Under the pieces are notes generated by a model. The model had not been told where the DNA came from. It saw only the letters and a program-made list of their open reading frames with translations, and searched no databases. A stretch of 64,000 bases of DNA from an uncultured Afifella sp. (GTDB lineage: Bacteria; Pseudomonadota; Alphaproteobacteria; Rhizobiales; Afifellaceae), in assembly GCA_947259045.1 (NCBI GenBank), contig CAMYKZ010000017.1, positions 1-64,000 of the forward strand. The letters run 5' to 3'. Both the position numbers and the translations under genes were made by a program. Positions within the stretch are counted from its first letter, which is position 1. Every line of letters starts with the position of its first letter. Shown one piece after another: positions 35,494 to 43,400 of this stretch.

Positions 35494-37134
35494 ATGCGAG
35501 CAAACAGAGCACCGGGGAAAACGCCGTCCAGATCGCCGGCAGGCGATATTGCGATGCAGCAGGCGATCGCAAGGGCGCTTCATGTCGCCATCCAGCTTGA
35601 AGAGAGCGGTGACCTCGACGCGGCCAAGCAGCGCTATGAACAGATCTTGCGTGCCAATCCAAGCCAGGCCGACGCTCTCAACCGGCTTGGCGCGATGGCC
35701 GGGAAAAACAAGGAATATGATCTCTCCGCCCGGTATTTTGCCGAGGCGATAAAGACGGAACCGAAAAATGCCCTGCTTCGGAGCAATCTCGGTATCGCCT
35801 ATCTGCGCAGCAACGACCTTGGAAATGCGCTGATCCACCTGAAAAAGGCCCTGTCGCTCGACAAGCGTTCGGTCATTGCGATGTACAATCTCGCCGATTG
35901 TTATTCCCAGCTTGAGAAACCCCAGGATGCGCTGGACTGTATCGAGAAGCTCTTCAAACTGTCGCCCGGTCACAAGCGCGGGCGCCGTTTGCACGCGCGG
36001 GTTCTTGCCTCGCTTGGCCGCATGGACGAAGCGGAGACGATCTACCGCGAGCTGATTGCCGAAGGCGGAAACGTCGCCGCCGCCTATCGCGGGCTGTCTT
36101 CGATCCGCAAATACAAGGAAGAACCGCCGGAACTGGCCGACGTGGAAACCCTTTTGGCTGATGAAGACCTCGACCGTTCCGAAAAGGAGACGCTGCATTT
36201 TGCCGCCGGCAAGTTTGCCGACGATTGCGGTCAGCATGACCGGGCGTTTCTTCACTTTATCGCCGGCAAGGATCAGTACGAGGACAAATTCGATATCATT
36301 GCCTATACCGAGCTTGTCCGCGGTATGACCGAGATGATGACGCCTGACTTTTTTGCCGAGCGGGCCGATTTTGCCAATCCGTCCGACCGTCCGGTTGTCA
36401 TCTTCGGAATGCCACGCTCGGGCACGACACTGACGGAACAGATCATCGGCGCCCATCCGCGCGCCCGGCCGGCCGGTGAACTGACCTATTTCAACATGGC
36501 GATGCGCGAGTTCGGGTTCAATCGCCAGCGTCCGGACAGGTTCTTGAAAAAAGTTTCAACGATCGGCCCGCGTGATGCGGCGCGGATCGCCGATGGCTAT
36601 CTGGCCGTGTTGCGCAAACAGTCGCGCACCGCCGACCGGGTTGTCGACAAGATGCCGCATAATTTTGAACAGGTCTGGCTGATTCATCTGCTGTTTCCGG
36701 GTTCTTCGCTGATCCATGCCTACCGGGATCCGATGGACAATTGCATCTCCTGTTTCACCAACCCGCTCAACGAAGCGCATAATTATACCGGATCGCTCAA
36801 AACGCTGGGGCGCTATTACCGGCTCTACAATGACCTGGTGCGGCACTGGAAGTCCGTCATGCCGGACAGCATCCTGACCAGCCGTTACGAGGAACTGACT
36901 GCCGACCAGGAAGGCCGGAGCCGAGGTCTGATTGCCCATACCGGACTGGAATGGGATGACGCCTGCCTGAGGTATTATGAATCCGACGCCTCGGTTCGGA
37001 CATTGAGCCGTTGGCAGGTGCGCCAGCCGGTTTATAAATCCTCCGTTGCCCGGTGGAAGAAATATGATGCCCATCTGGATCCGCTCAAGGAAGCGCTGGG
37101 AGATCTGTACAGGGATCCCGGCGAGACGAACTGA
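35494..37134 (+). CDS. TPR-sulfotransferase fusion, second copy (546 aa)
   Basis: Same architecture as the preceding gene: N-terminal TPRs (for example GDLDAAKQRYEQILRANPSQ, PKNALLRSNLGIAYLRSNDL) and a C-terminal sulfotransferase with GMPRSGTTLTEQIIGAHPRA (near residue 303) and the YRDPMDNCISCFTNPL motif. Well over half of residues match the first copy by eye, so a tandem duplication with divergence. CAGGAAT precedes ATG 35494. The stop TGA overlaps the histidine kinase ATG by one base (TGATG), implying translational coupling. Confidence 0.92.
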   Translation: MRANRAPGKTPSRSPAGDIAMQQAIARALHVAIQLEESGDLDAAKQRYEQILRANPSQADALNRLGAMAGKNKEYDLSARYFAEAIKTEPKNALLRSNLGIAYLRSNDLGNALIHLKKALSLDKRSVIAMYNLADCYSQLEKPQDALDCIEKLFKLSPGHKRGRRLHARVLASLGRMDEAETIYRELIAEGGNVAAAYRGLSSIRKYKEEPPELADVETLLADEDLDRSEKETLHFAAGKFADDCGQHDRAFLHFIAGKDQYEDKFDIIAYTELVRGMTEMMTPDFFAERADFANPSDRPVVIFGMPRSGTTLTEQIIGAHPRARPAGELTYFNMAMREFGFNRQRPDRFLKKVSTIGPRDAARIADGYLAVLRKQSRTADRVVDKMPHNFEQVWLIHLLFPGSSLIHAYRDPMDNCISCFTNPLNEAHNYTGSLKTLGRYYRLYNDLVRHWKSVMPDSILTSRYEELTADQEGRSRGLIAHTGLEWDDACLRYYESDASVRTLSRWQVRQPVYKSSVARWKKYDAHLDPLKEALGDLYRDPGETN

Positions 37135-38744
37135 TGCCCGGCGGAAAACATCCTGACGACATTCGGCCGGACGCCGCCAAGAGCGTTGACCGGGGCTCTG
37201 ATCTGCCGGCTGCAAAATTGCAGGCGGATTCCGAACCGGCTGCACCACATGATCCGGCCGGCGGAAATCCAGCCGCGGATTCTGCCTCGGGTCCGGCCGC
37301 GAAATCAGCCGGTATTCTTCGCACCGGCCGCGGCCTGTCGGACAAGGTCCTGATCCTGACGATCCTGTTTGTGATGCTGGCCGAAGTGCTGATCTACATC
37401 CCGTCTGCTGCAAACTTCCGCAATGTCTGGCTGCAGGACAAGCTCGATTCCGCCGCTGTGGCGTCGATCGCGCTCACCTCCGGCATGCCGGAGGAGATTT
37501 CCGCCGCAGCCCAGACCCGGATGCTGCAGTCGATCGGTCTGGAAGCGATCGCCATGGGCGTGGACGGCAAACGCATCCTGCTTGCCGCCGGCAATATGCC
37601 CGATGCCATCGCCATGCACCATGATCTGACGACGCTTGATCCGATCGGATCGGTTTTTGCGGCATTCGCGACATTGCTTGGCGGCGGCGAAAACCATGTC
37701 CGGGTGACCGGCCGTCCGCCCGCCGGTACGGATTTCTTCGAAATTGTCCTGGCGGAGTCGGATCTGCGCAATGCCATGCTGATCTATTCGCGCAATATTC
37801 TGCTGATCTCCCTGGTCATTTCCGTCATCACCGCCTCGCTGGTCTATGCGGCGCTCAGGGCGATGATCGTCAAGCCGATCGAGCGCCTGACCAGCAACAT
37901 ACTGGCCTTTACGGACGCACCGGAGAACGAGGGCTCGATCATCGTCCCGTCAGGCCGGCGCGACGAAATCGGCATTGCCGAAGAACAGCTGGCGGCGATG
38001 CAGATGGCCATGCGCGGCACATTGCAACAGCGCCGGCATCTCGCGGATCTCGGCCTGGCGGTATCGAAAATCAATCACGATCTGCGCAACATCCTGGCGT
38101 CTGCCCAATTGTTCACCGATCGCCTCGGCGATGTCGAGGATCCGCTGGTCAAAAGGTTTGCGCCCAAGGTGATCGGCGCCATCGACCGGGCGATCGGCTA
38201 TACCCGCGCCGTGCTGGCCTATGGCCAGGCGACGGAGGCGGCGCCGAAACGCCGTCACCTGTCATTGACCAGACTGGTCGATGATGTTTCCGACATTCTT
38301 GATCTGCCGGCGGAAAAAGCCATCCAGCTGGAAAACAGGGTTCCCGCGGATCTGGAGATCGATGCCGACCCGGACCAGTTGTTCCGGGTCATCATGAATA
38401 TCTGCCGCAATGCTATCGACGCCCTTTGCCAGGGCAGCGATCCCTCGATCGTCCGCCGGCTCTGGGTCGAGGCCGAGCGCCGGGGCAGTGTTGTCACCTT
38501 CTGCGTCTGCGACAATGGACCGGGTGTGCCGGCAAAGGCCCGCGAGGCTTTGTTCAAGCCGTTCCGCGGTTCCGTCCGGCCGGGCGGAACCGGTCTCGGG
38601 CTTGCCATCGCCGCAGAGATCGTCGCGGCCCATGGCGGCACGATTGAGCTCACCAGCCGCGCCGGCGCCGGTGCTGTTTTCCAGATCCAGATCCCCGACC
38701 GCCCCGTCGATCTTGAAGCGGTTCGCAGCGCAGCGGAAGCGTGA
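37134..38744 (+). CDS. Membrane sensor histidine kinase (536 aa)
   Basis: A Pro/Ala-rich cytoplasmic tail (1-65), transmembrane helix 1 (KVLILTILFVMLAEVLIYI, about 70-90), a periplasmic sensor of about 130 residues, helix 2 (NILLISLVISVITASLVYAA, about 222-243), HAMP, then the kinase core. The phosphoacceptor His is in SKINHDLRNILASAQ (about residue 315), the N box is MNICRNAIDAL, G1 is DNGPGV and G2 is GGTGLGLAIA. No response regulator gene is in view. The one-base overlap with a sulfotransferase gene is unusual and may indicate control of, or by, the sulfation system. Confidence 0.93.
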   Translation: MPGGKHPDDIRPDAAKSVDRGSDLPAAKLQADSEPAAPHDPAGGNPAADSASGPAAKSAGILRTGRGLSDKVLILTILFVMLAEVLIYIPSAANFRNVWLQDKLDSAAVASIALTSGMPEEISAAAQTRMLQSIGLEAIAMGVDGKRILLAAGNMPDAIAMHHDLTTLDPIGSVFAAFATLLGGGENHVRVTGRPPAGTDFFEIVLAESDLRNAMLIYSRNILLISLVISVITASLVYAALRAMIVKPIERLTSNILAFTDAPENEGSIIVPSGRRDEIGIAEEQLAAMQMAMRGTLQQRRHLADLGLAVSKINHDLRNILASAQLFTDRLGDVEDPLVKRFAPKVIGAIDRAIGYTRAVLAYGQATEAAPKRRHLSLTRLVDDVSDILDLPAEKAIQLENRVPADLEIDADPDQLFRVIMNICRNAIDALCQGSDPSIVRRLWVEAERRGSVVTFCVCDNGPGVPAKAREALFKPFRGSVRPGGTGLGLAIAAEIVAAHGGTIELTSRAGAGAVFQIQIPDRPVDLEAVRSAAEA

Positions 38745-38830
38745 CTGTAAAATGCATCAAAGCTGTTGCAATCGCGCCGTGTTGGCATTAGGACCATGCG
38801 GCTTGGCGGCATTGTTCCGCGATGGCTCTG

Positions 38831-38907
38831 GCACCGGTAGCTCAGCTGGATAGAGCACCAGACTACGAATCTGGGGGTCAGGGGTTCGAATCCTCTCCGG
38901 TGCGCCA
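38831..38907 (+). tRNA. tRNA-Arg (anticodon ACG)
   Basis: 77 nt with acceptor stem GCACCGG/CCGGTGC, D arm, anticodon loop CTACGAA (ACG, reads CGU and, through A-to-I, CGC/CGA), variable loop GGGGTCA and T arm GGGGTTCGAATCCTC, then encoded GCCA. Looks intact. A/T-richer accessory sequence begins right after it, as expected if the 3' end served as an integration site. Confidence 0.97.
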
Positions 38908-39041
38908 ATCTTTTCAATGTCCGACCCGGAGACATGGGTTAGCAGATTTTGTAAAATCAATAATTCGCGCTAGTAAGCACATAGTAAGCGCGCTGGGCGA
39001 GTTTCACTCCAAAACGGAATAGACGCTTCGGCAGATCAGTG

Positions 39042-39287
39042 ATGGAGCCTAAGACCTTCAAGATCGATGAGATTTATGTGCCGGTAAAGCGGCGGAAGAC
39101 ACTCAACATGAAGGTCGTGAATGAAATCGCCGAGAACATGTTGGAAAAAGGTCAATTAACCCCGATCTTGGTTCGTCAGGGCCACGAGAGGTTTGTGCTT
39201 GTTGAAGGGCTCCATCGCCTGGAGGCATGTAAGGCACTAGGCGAAGAGACCGTTGTGGGTCTTATCGTCCAGGCTCGACTGCACTAG
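39042..39287 (+). CDS. Small ParB/Srx-fold protein (81-82 aa)
   Basis: Only the ParB N-terminal domain is present: KTFKIDEIYVPVKRRKTLNM, LEKGQLTPILVRQGHERFVL and VEGLHRLEACKALGEETVVG, the last with the GxHR-type nucleotide-binding motif. The C-terminal LIVQARLH matches the natural end of this stand-alone family, so it is probably complete and not a broken parB. Such proteins are common in islands and phages, where ParB-like domains act as CTP-dependent clamps, nucleases or sulfiredoxin-like enzymes. No helix-turn-helix is attached. Function here unknown. Confidence 0.8.
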   Translation: MEPKTFKIDEIYVPVKRRKTLNMKVVNEIAENMLEKGQLTPILVRQGHERFVLVEGLHRLEACKALGEETVVGLIVQARLH

Positions 39288-39517
39288 GATACACCCATTT
39301 TGAAATTAACTCCTGATAACTCCAGACGCTAGGTCTCATTTTCCCAGAGAACGCGCTGTCCGGGATTAAATGAATTGGATTTCCGTGGTGAGATACCCAC
39401 GCCTTCGTGAAACCCGGTATGCGTCCAGATGTATTGAATATTCTTATAGCCCGTATTGCGAAACGCCTTCTTCTTCTTAATATCCAAACATGTTGATTAA
39501 CATCATCGGGATCGGAC

Positions 39518-39841
39518 ATGGCAAAAATGGTGGATGTGCAAAAATACGCGAAACGGTTGAAGGGACGCCTGCTCGAGTTGAATGAAAGGTTGGAGGACAT
39601 CGAACAAGACCTGGATGAGCCTGTTAACCCGGATGCTGAAGAACGCGCGACCGAACGAGAAGGCGATGAAGTGCTCGAAAATTTGGGCAATGCCGGTTTG
39701 GTTGAAATAAAGAAAATCCAGGCTGCATTGGCTCGGATCGATAAGGGCACTTTTGGGGTTTGCGTCTCGTGCGAGGAGCCCATTTCTAACGAACGTCTTG
39801 AAGTTCTGCCTCATGCCGCGAGATGCCGACATTGCACATAG
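39518..39841 (+). CDS. TraR/DksA-type C4 zinc finger protein (107 aa)
   Basis: Coiled-coil N-terminal half (RLKGRLLELNERLEDIEQDL) with acidic residues, then a C4 zinc finger CVSCEEP ... ARCRHC. This layout resembles DksA/TraR proteins, which insert a coiled coil into the RNA polymerase secondary channel. The acidic tip of DksA (DxxDxA) is not clearly present; residues ATEREGDEVLENLG occupy the helix-finger joint typical of the DksA-like group found in alphaproteobacteria. Probably a transcription modulator carried by the accessory region. Confidence 0.85.
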   Translation: MAKMVDVQKYAKRLKGRLLELNERLEDIEQDLDEPVNPDAEERATEREGDEVLENLGNAGLVEIKKIQAALARIDKGTFGVCVSCEEPISNERLEVLPHAARCRHCT

Positions 39842-39866
39842 CTTTCTCTGCCTAAATGTTTAGCAC

Positions 39867-40088
39867 CTAAGTCATTTCATCCAGAATCGGTTTAATAAGC
39901 CGTAGCGATGCCCTGACAAATTGAGAAGCGGCCATTGCCTCGTTTGTATAGGCCCCATGCCGGTATGACCCGTTGCGCTGGCCGATATCTTGACTGTCAC
40001 CTTGGTTTGTCCTCCGGTTCGCTGGTCTCGCCATAAGGCCGGGCGGAGCCCAGCCTGGCAGGACGCGTTGCAGAAAAGTGGCCGACAT
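39867..40088 (-). pseudogene. Probable remnant of an HGG-motif small protein gene
   Basis: The C-terminal part GQRNGSYRHGAYTNEAMAAS ... IKPILDEMT resembles the end of short proteins that read GNRNALKHGxYTxEAI and are common near mobile regions of alphaproteobacteria. The upstream part that should contain a Cys-rich start and HGGAPGSGAP is not readable in any single frame, so the gene looks decayed. Recognition is from memory and covers only about 35 residues. Confidence 0.35.
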
Positions 40089-40134
40089 CGGCAGTGCACT
40101 CCTTGCGCCAGATCAAAGGACGCAAAACGTAAAA

Positions 40135-40177
40135 GCCCCGCCTTGCGACTGAGGGGGCCAGATCAGCAAGACGGGGC
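40135..40177. terminator. Stem-loop, 12-bp stem with one mismatch
   Basis: GCCCCGCCTTGC (40135-40146) pairs with GCAAGACGGGGC (40166-40177) around a 19-base loop. Preceded by AAAA on the plus side (read from the minus strand: stem then TTTT), so it fits an intrinsic terminator for minus-strand transcription. On the plus strand it is followed by ATTTGTCC. Stands inside the gene-poor stretch after the tRNA. Confidence 0.6.
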
Positions 40178-40647
40178 ATTTGTCCATATCAAGGCTGCAG
40201 ATCTCTCTTCAGCTCGACATGTTCAAGACGGATATAGATATCGCGGGAAAGGATTCCAATCAGGCGGCCAGAGAATTGATCGTCGTCAATTCTGCACTTC
40301 CTAACCGCGTTGCAACGCGAAGGGCAACAGCGGCACAAACGACATCGCATTGATGACTGATACGCGCAAATCGTTGTCTGCCTTCGCCCTTTGGTTCTAG
40401 GGCTTTCGTCTCGTAGACAAAAGCCGCATTGCTCGACCATTTGGGTTCCCCTAAAATCCCGAAGCTCGAATTTGTATCTTTGCAGGAAGACCGTCAACGA
40501 AACCAAAATACTCATAGTGAACGGCTTTCTACAAAGCTGAACCTACACAGTCTGACCGTCGAAGAATCCTTGCACCTGCGACACATGCAAAATTCGGAAA
40601 TTTCACGTGCATGCGGCTGTTTTCGCACATAAAATTACGGAGGAAAA
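40178..40647. other. Gene-poor stretch in the accessory region (470 bp)
   Basis: Only short open frames; the largest, on the minus strand at 40189-40515 (108 codons, seven Cys), has no recognisable domain or ribosome binding site and is not called. The 3' end should contain the promoter for the ABC ATPase gene at 40648, whose ribosome binding site GGAGGAAAA is at 40639-40647. Confidence 0.4.
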
Positions 40648-41424
40648 ATGCCCAATTCGAGTGTTGAAAACGTCGTCCTACATATCGCTGACGTCCACAA
40701 AAGTTTCGGGGGATTGGCTGCACTCAGCGATGTTGATTTGACTGTGCATGAGGGAGAAACGCATGCAATTATCGGCCCAAATGGTGCCGGAAAATCAACT
40801 TTGCTCAACGTGGTGATCGGCCGACTGAGTCCCGACCGGGGTTCGGTTACTTTTGACGGCGAGATTCTCACCGGTAAACAACCCCACGAGATCAATCAGC
40901 TTGGCGTGGTCCGGATCTTTCAAACACCAGAGATTTTCCCCGATCTTACCGTGCTTGAAAACGTCATGTTGCCTGCGCTGGCGCGTCGGGACGGCCATTT
41001 CAAGCTCAATTTCCTGTCGCGATTTGAAGCGGAAAAAACACTCCGCGAGGAGGCGTTGAAGGTCATCAAAAATGTTGGCCTTCATGCTCATGCGTCTGCT
41101 CTAGCATCCAGTATGTCGAGAGGTGATAAACGCCGTTTGGAACTGGCAATGGGGTTGATCCAACATCCTAGATTGCTCCTGTTGGATGAGCCAACAGCGG
41201 GCATGGCCCGTCATGACACCAACGCGACGATAGACCTGCTTAAAGAAATCAAATCGACCGGCATGACAAAGGTCATCATTGAGCATGACATGCACGTTGT
41301 GTTCTCGTTGGCAGATCGAATAAGCGTGTTGGCAGGTGGTCGTATCATCGCCCAGGGGACGCCTGATGAAATCAAAGGGGATCCGCGAGTGGTGGAAGCT
41401 TACTTGGGCGAAGAACAAGTATGA
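40648..41424 (+). CDS. Orphan LivG-like ABC transporter ATPase (258 aa)
   Basis: ATP-binding subunit of the branched-chain amino acid type. Walker A GPNGAGKSTLLNVVIG, Q-loop in VVRIFQTPEIFPDLTVLENV, signature SMSRGDKRRLELAMGLIQHP, Walker B LLLLDEPTAGM and switch His in KVIIEHDMHVVFSLADRI. The signature has SMSRGD instead of the usual LSxGx of LivG. No permease, LivF or binding protein gene is adjacent, so it either serves a transporter elsewhere or has lost its partners. The LIV operon 14 kb downstream has its own LivG, which differs clearly. Confidence 0.88.
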   Translation: MPNSSVENVVLHIADVHKSFGGLAALSDVDLTVHEGETHAIIGPNGAGKSTLLNVVIGRLSPDRGSVTFDGEILTGKQPHEINQLGVVRIFQTPEIFPDLTVLENVMLPALARRDGHFKLNFLSRFEAEKTLREEALKVIKNVGLHAHASALASSMSRGDKRRLELAMGLIQHPRLLLLDEPTAGMARHDTNATIDLLKEIKSTGMTKVIIEHDMHVVFSLADRISVLAGGRIIAQGTPDEIKGDPRVVEAYLGEEQV

Positions 41425-41508
41425 CGTTCATTTGCGTTTTCCGCAGTTACAGAAGCAATTCTTGCCTCATTTCGCACCATTGAAATGTAGGAATGCAGGA
41501 GCATTAAG

Positions 41509-42330
41509 ATGGCAGACATAGATTTTGCAGATCGCCTGGAATTCCACGCCGACAACGACGTTATGGAGGTGGATTTCAGAAATATGACCTTCAAGGTGTC
41601 TGACGACGTTCACAAGGTCTATGATGAAGTCGAACGGCAGTTGAAGAGCAGGGGAAAGAAGTGGTTCTTTCTGGTCAACTACCATCAATGCAAGATCATG
41701 TCCGAAGCCTGGATCGCTTTTGCCCATCGGGGCAAGATCGTTAACATTGGCTATTCTCTAGGCAGCGCTAGGTTTGCAGCCGGTAGCGAAACCGGAGATG
41801 AAATACTGGAGCGATCAAGGGAAGAAAAATTTGATCCTAATCTGTTTTCCTCCCGCAAGGAGGCGCTGGACTATCTGGCCGGACTTCGCTCGAATATTCC
41901 GGAAAGCGAATTCGAGGACAGGCTCAAACCATCCCTTCCAGACGACCTGGCGACATTCACAGACCGAATTGCTTTCCATGAAGAGATGCAGGTTATGGAA
42001 GTTGATTTCAGCAATATTTCATTCGCTACAAGCTCGGTTGTGAACAGAGTGTATGATGAAATAACTGACCAGATCGCTCAAACGCGGAAGAATTGGTATT
42101 TCATTGTGAACTACGCGAACACCGAAATACTGCCTGAAGCGTGGTACACGTGGTCGGAGCGCGGCAAGAAGTTAAACCAGGAATTCTCCCTAGGAACCGT
42201 CAGGTTCGATCCACGCGAGGAAACGAGGCAGAAGATTCTGAAGCGAGCACGCGCTGATGAGTTTAATCCAAATCTGGTAGCCAATCGCGAAGACGCCTTG
42301 AAACGTGTCGATGAAATGAAGCAGCAGTAA
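41509..42330 (+). CDS. Protein made of two copies of one ~120-residue domain (273 aa)
   Basis: Copy 1 spans about residues 6-126 and copy 2 about 150-272. They align along FADRLEFH / FTDRIAFH, VMEVDFRNMTF / VMEVDFSNISF, KVYDEVERQL / RVYDEITDQI, KKWFFLVNY / KNWYFIVNY, SEAWIAFAHRGK / PEAWYTWSERGK and FDPNLFSSRKEALDYL / FNPNLVANREDALKRV. The alternating beta/alpha pattern with a central VNY strand recalls STAS/SpoIIAA-like folds, but no family is certain. AGGAGC precedes ATG 41509. Same strand as the orphan ATPase with an 84-bp gap. Confidence 0.82.
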   Translation: MADIDFADRLEFHADNDVMEVDFRNMTFKVSDDVHKVYDEVERQLKSRGKKWFFLVNYHQCKIMSEAWIAFAHRGKIVNIGYSLGSARFAAGSETGDEILERSREEKFDPNLFSSRKEALDYLAGLRSNIPESEFEDRLKPSLPDDLATFTDRIAFHEEMQVMEVDFSNISFATSSVVNRVYDEITDQIAQTRKNWYFIVNYANTEILPEAWYTWSERGKKLNQEFSLGTVRFDPREETRQKILKRARADEFNPNLVANREDALKRVDEMKQQ

Positions 42331-42375
42331 GCCGCGCATTGTCGGCGGCCGCGCAATTGTCGCCAGGCCGCGTGA

Positions 42376-42666
42376 TCAGATTCCTAGTTGACTTACCTTC
42401 GTGGACACCGGGGTCATCCTCAGCTCCCGATCGTCAAAGCTGCCGACGATTCTGCGAATTTCACCGCGATAAATTCCGATATCGCGCAAAAGCCGGTCAT
42501 CGAGGGCTTCGAGCGCCGCGATCATCCTGCGGCGCTGCCAGCGCCGCAACGAAGCCTGAAACCATCGGCGCAGGACACCGAGCGTTGTAACGCTGCGGTC
42601 GCGGAAGCCAGGAGTTGGACGCTGAGATGCGAAAGAAAATTTTTCATTGGACAGGTAAGGATGCAT
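42376..42666 (-). CDS. DUF1127 protein (96 aa)
   Basis: C-terminal DUF1127 motif: RRWQRRRMIAALEALDDRLL followed by RDIGIYRGEIRRIVGSFDDR. Small Arg-rich proteins of this family are common in alphaproteobacteria and have been tied to RNA metabolism, phosphate and stress regulation in some species. Start ATG 42666 lies after GGAGAGCGTC; ATG 42678 is a possible alternative. It stands alone and opposite to its neighbours. Confidence 0.88.
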   Translation of the reverse strand: MHPYLSNEKFSFASQRPTPGFRDRSVTTLGVLRRWFQASLRRWQRRRMIAALEALDDRLLRDIGIYRGEIRRIVGSFDDRELRMTPVSTKVSQLGI

Positions 42667-43400
42667 GACGCTCTCCATATCGAGATTGTTGAACCACGAC
42701 GTCTGCGCCACAACCACCAATCGGCCCGTGCAGTCGCGCACGGGAACGATCTGGCAGCGCAAGCGCCTCCGTCATTCCGATTGATTTGTGAAAGGTCGAG
42801 ATGATCCCCGAGGCATGGACAGGCAATACGCCCGGTCCCGCCCCGGGGCTACCGGCGGTTCAGCAGATTTCCCGCGTAAAGCAGAAACCTCGTATGAAGC
42901 GTGAACTTGGTGATGATTCAGAAATGGGCATTGTGGCAGGTGTAATCAAGTATGCGAAGCAGCCCTGCGACATTCTGGCACCAAGAGCCAAAATACAATG
43001 GTGCTGAACGTTGGGGCCAAGGCGTCTTGCCTTGCAACGATGCCCGGAGGCGGGCCAGTTTGCCCGCCCTGGGAATGATCTCGGCCCCGATTTATCGCAA
43101 ATCCGCGCCTCAAGGATGATTGTGTTTGCACTGCAATGACCGTTGTGTTCAAATCTGGCTGCTAGGACTCATGACATTGACTCATGTCATGGAGCGACGC
43201 CGGACAACGCAGCTAGAATAATTGCGGCTTTGACGCTTCCCTTTTGCCAACGACAGGCTCGGGCGGCGCCAAGTGCGGCTGCGTCGCCGACTTTCGCATT
43301 GCTGTCCGCCTGACGCAGTCTGCGTTCCAAAAAGTACGAGAAAACAATGGTGGAACGTCAATTCTGAAATTGTGCGAGCGTTTTTGAGGAGGAATTCGTC
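42667..43400. other. Intergenic region between DUF1127 and the tandem USP gene (734 bp)
   Basis: No convincing gene. Short frames such as 42801-43007 (plus) lack any domain or ribosome binding site. The left part should contain the DUF1127 promoter and the right part the promoter of the USP-ndvB unit. One clear element is a perfect 8-bp inverted repeat at 43170-43191, listed separately. Confidence 0.5.
43170..43191. promoter_or_regulatory. Perfect 8-bp inverted repeat upstream of the USP-ndvB unit
   Basis: CATGACAT and ATGTCATG around a 6-base centre (TGACTC). It is 210 bp upstream of the USP start. A dimeric regulator site is plausible, but no regulator gene is adjacent. Confidence 0.5.

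Noticed and set aside
40189-40515. 108-codon Cys-containing frame on the minus strand
   Set aside because: No ribosome binding site, no domain, odd composition; kept only as part of the gene-poor stretch.
42801-43007. 68-codon frame on the plus strand before the USP gene
   Set aside because: No domain or start signal; most likely chance.
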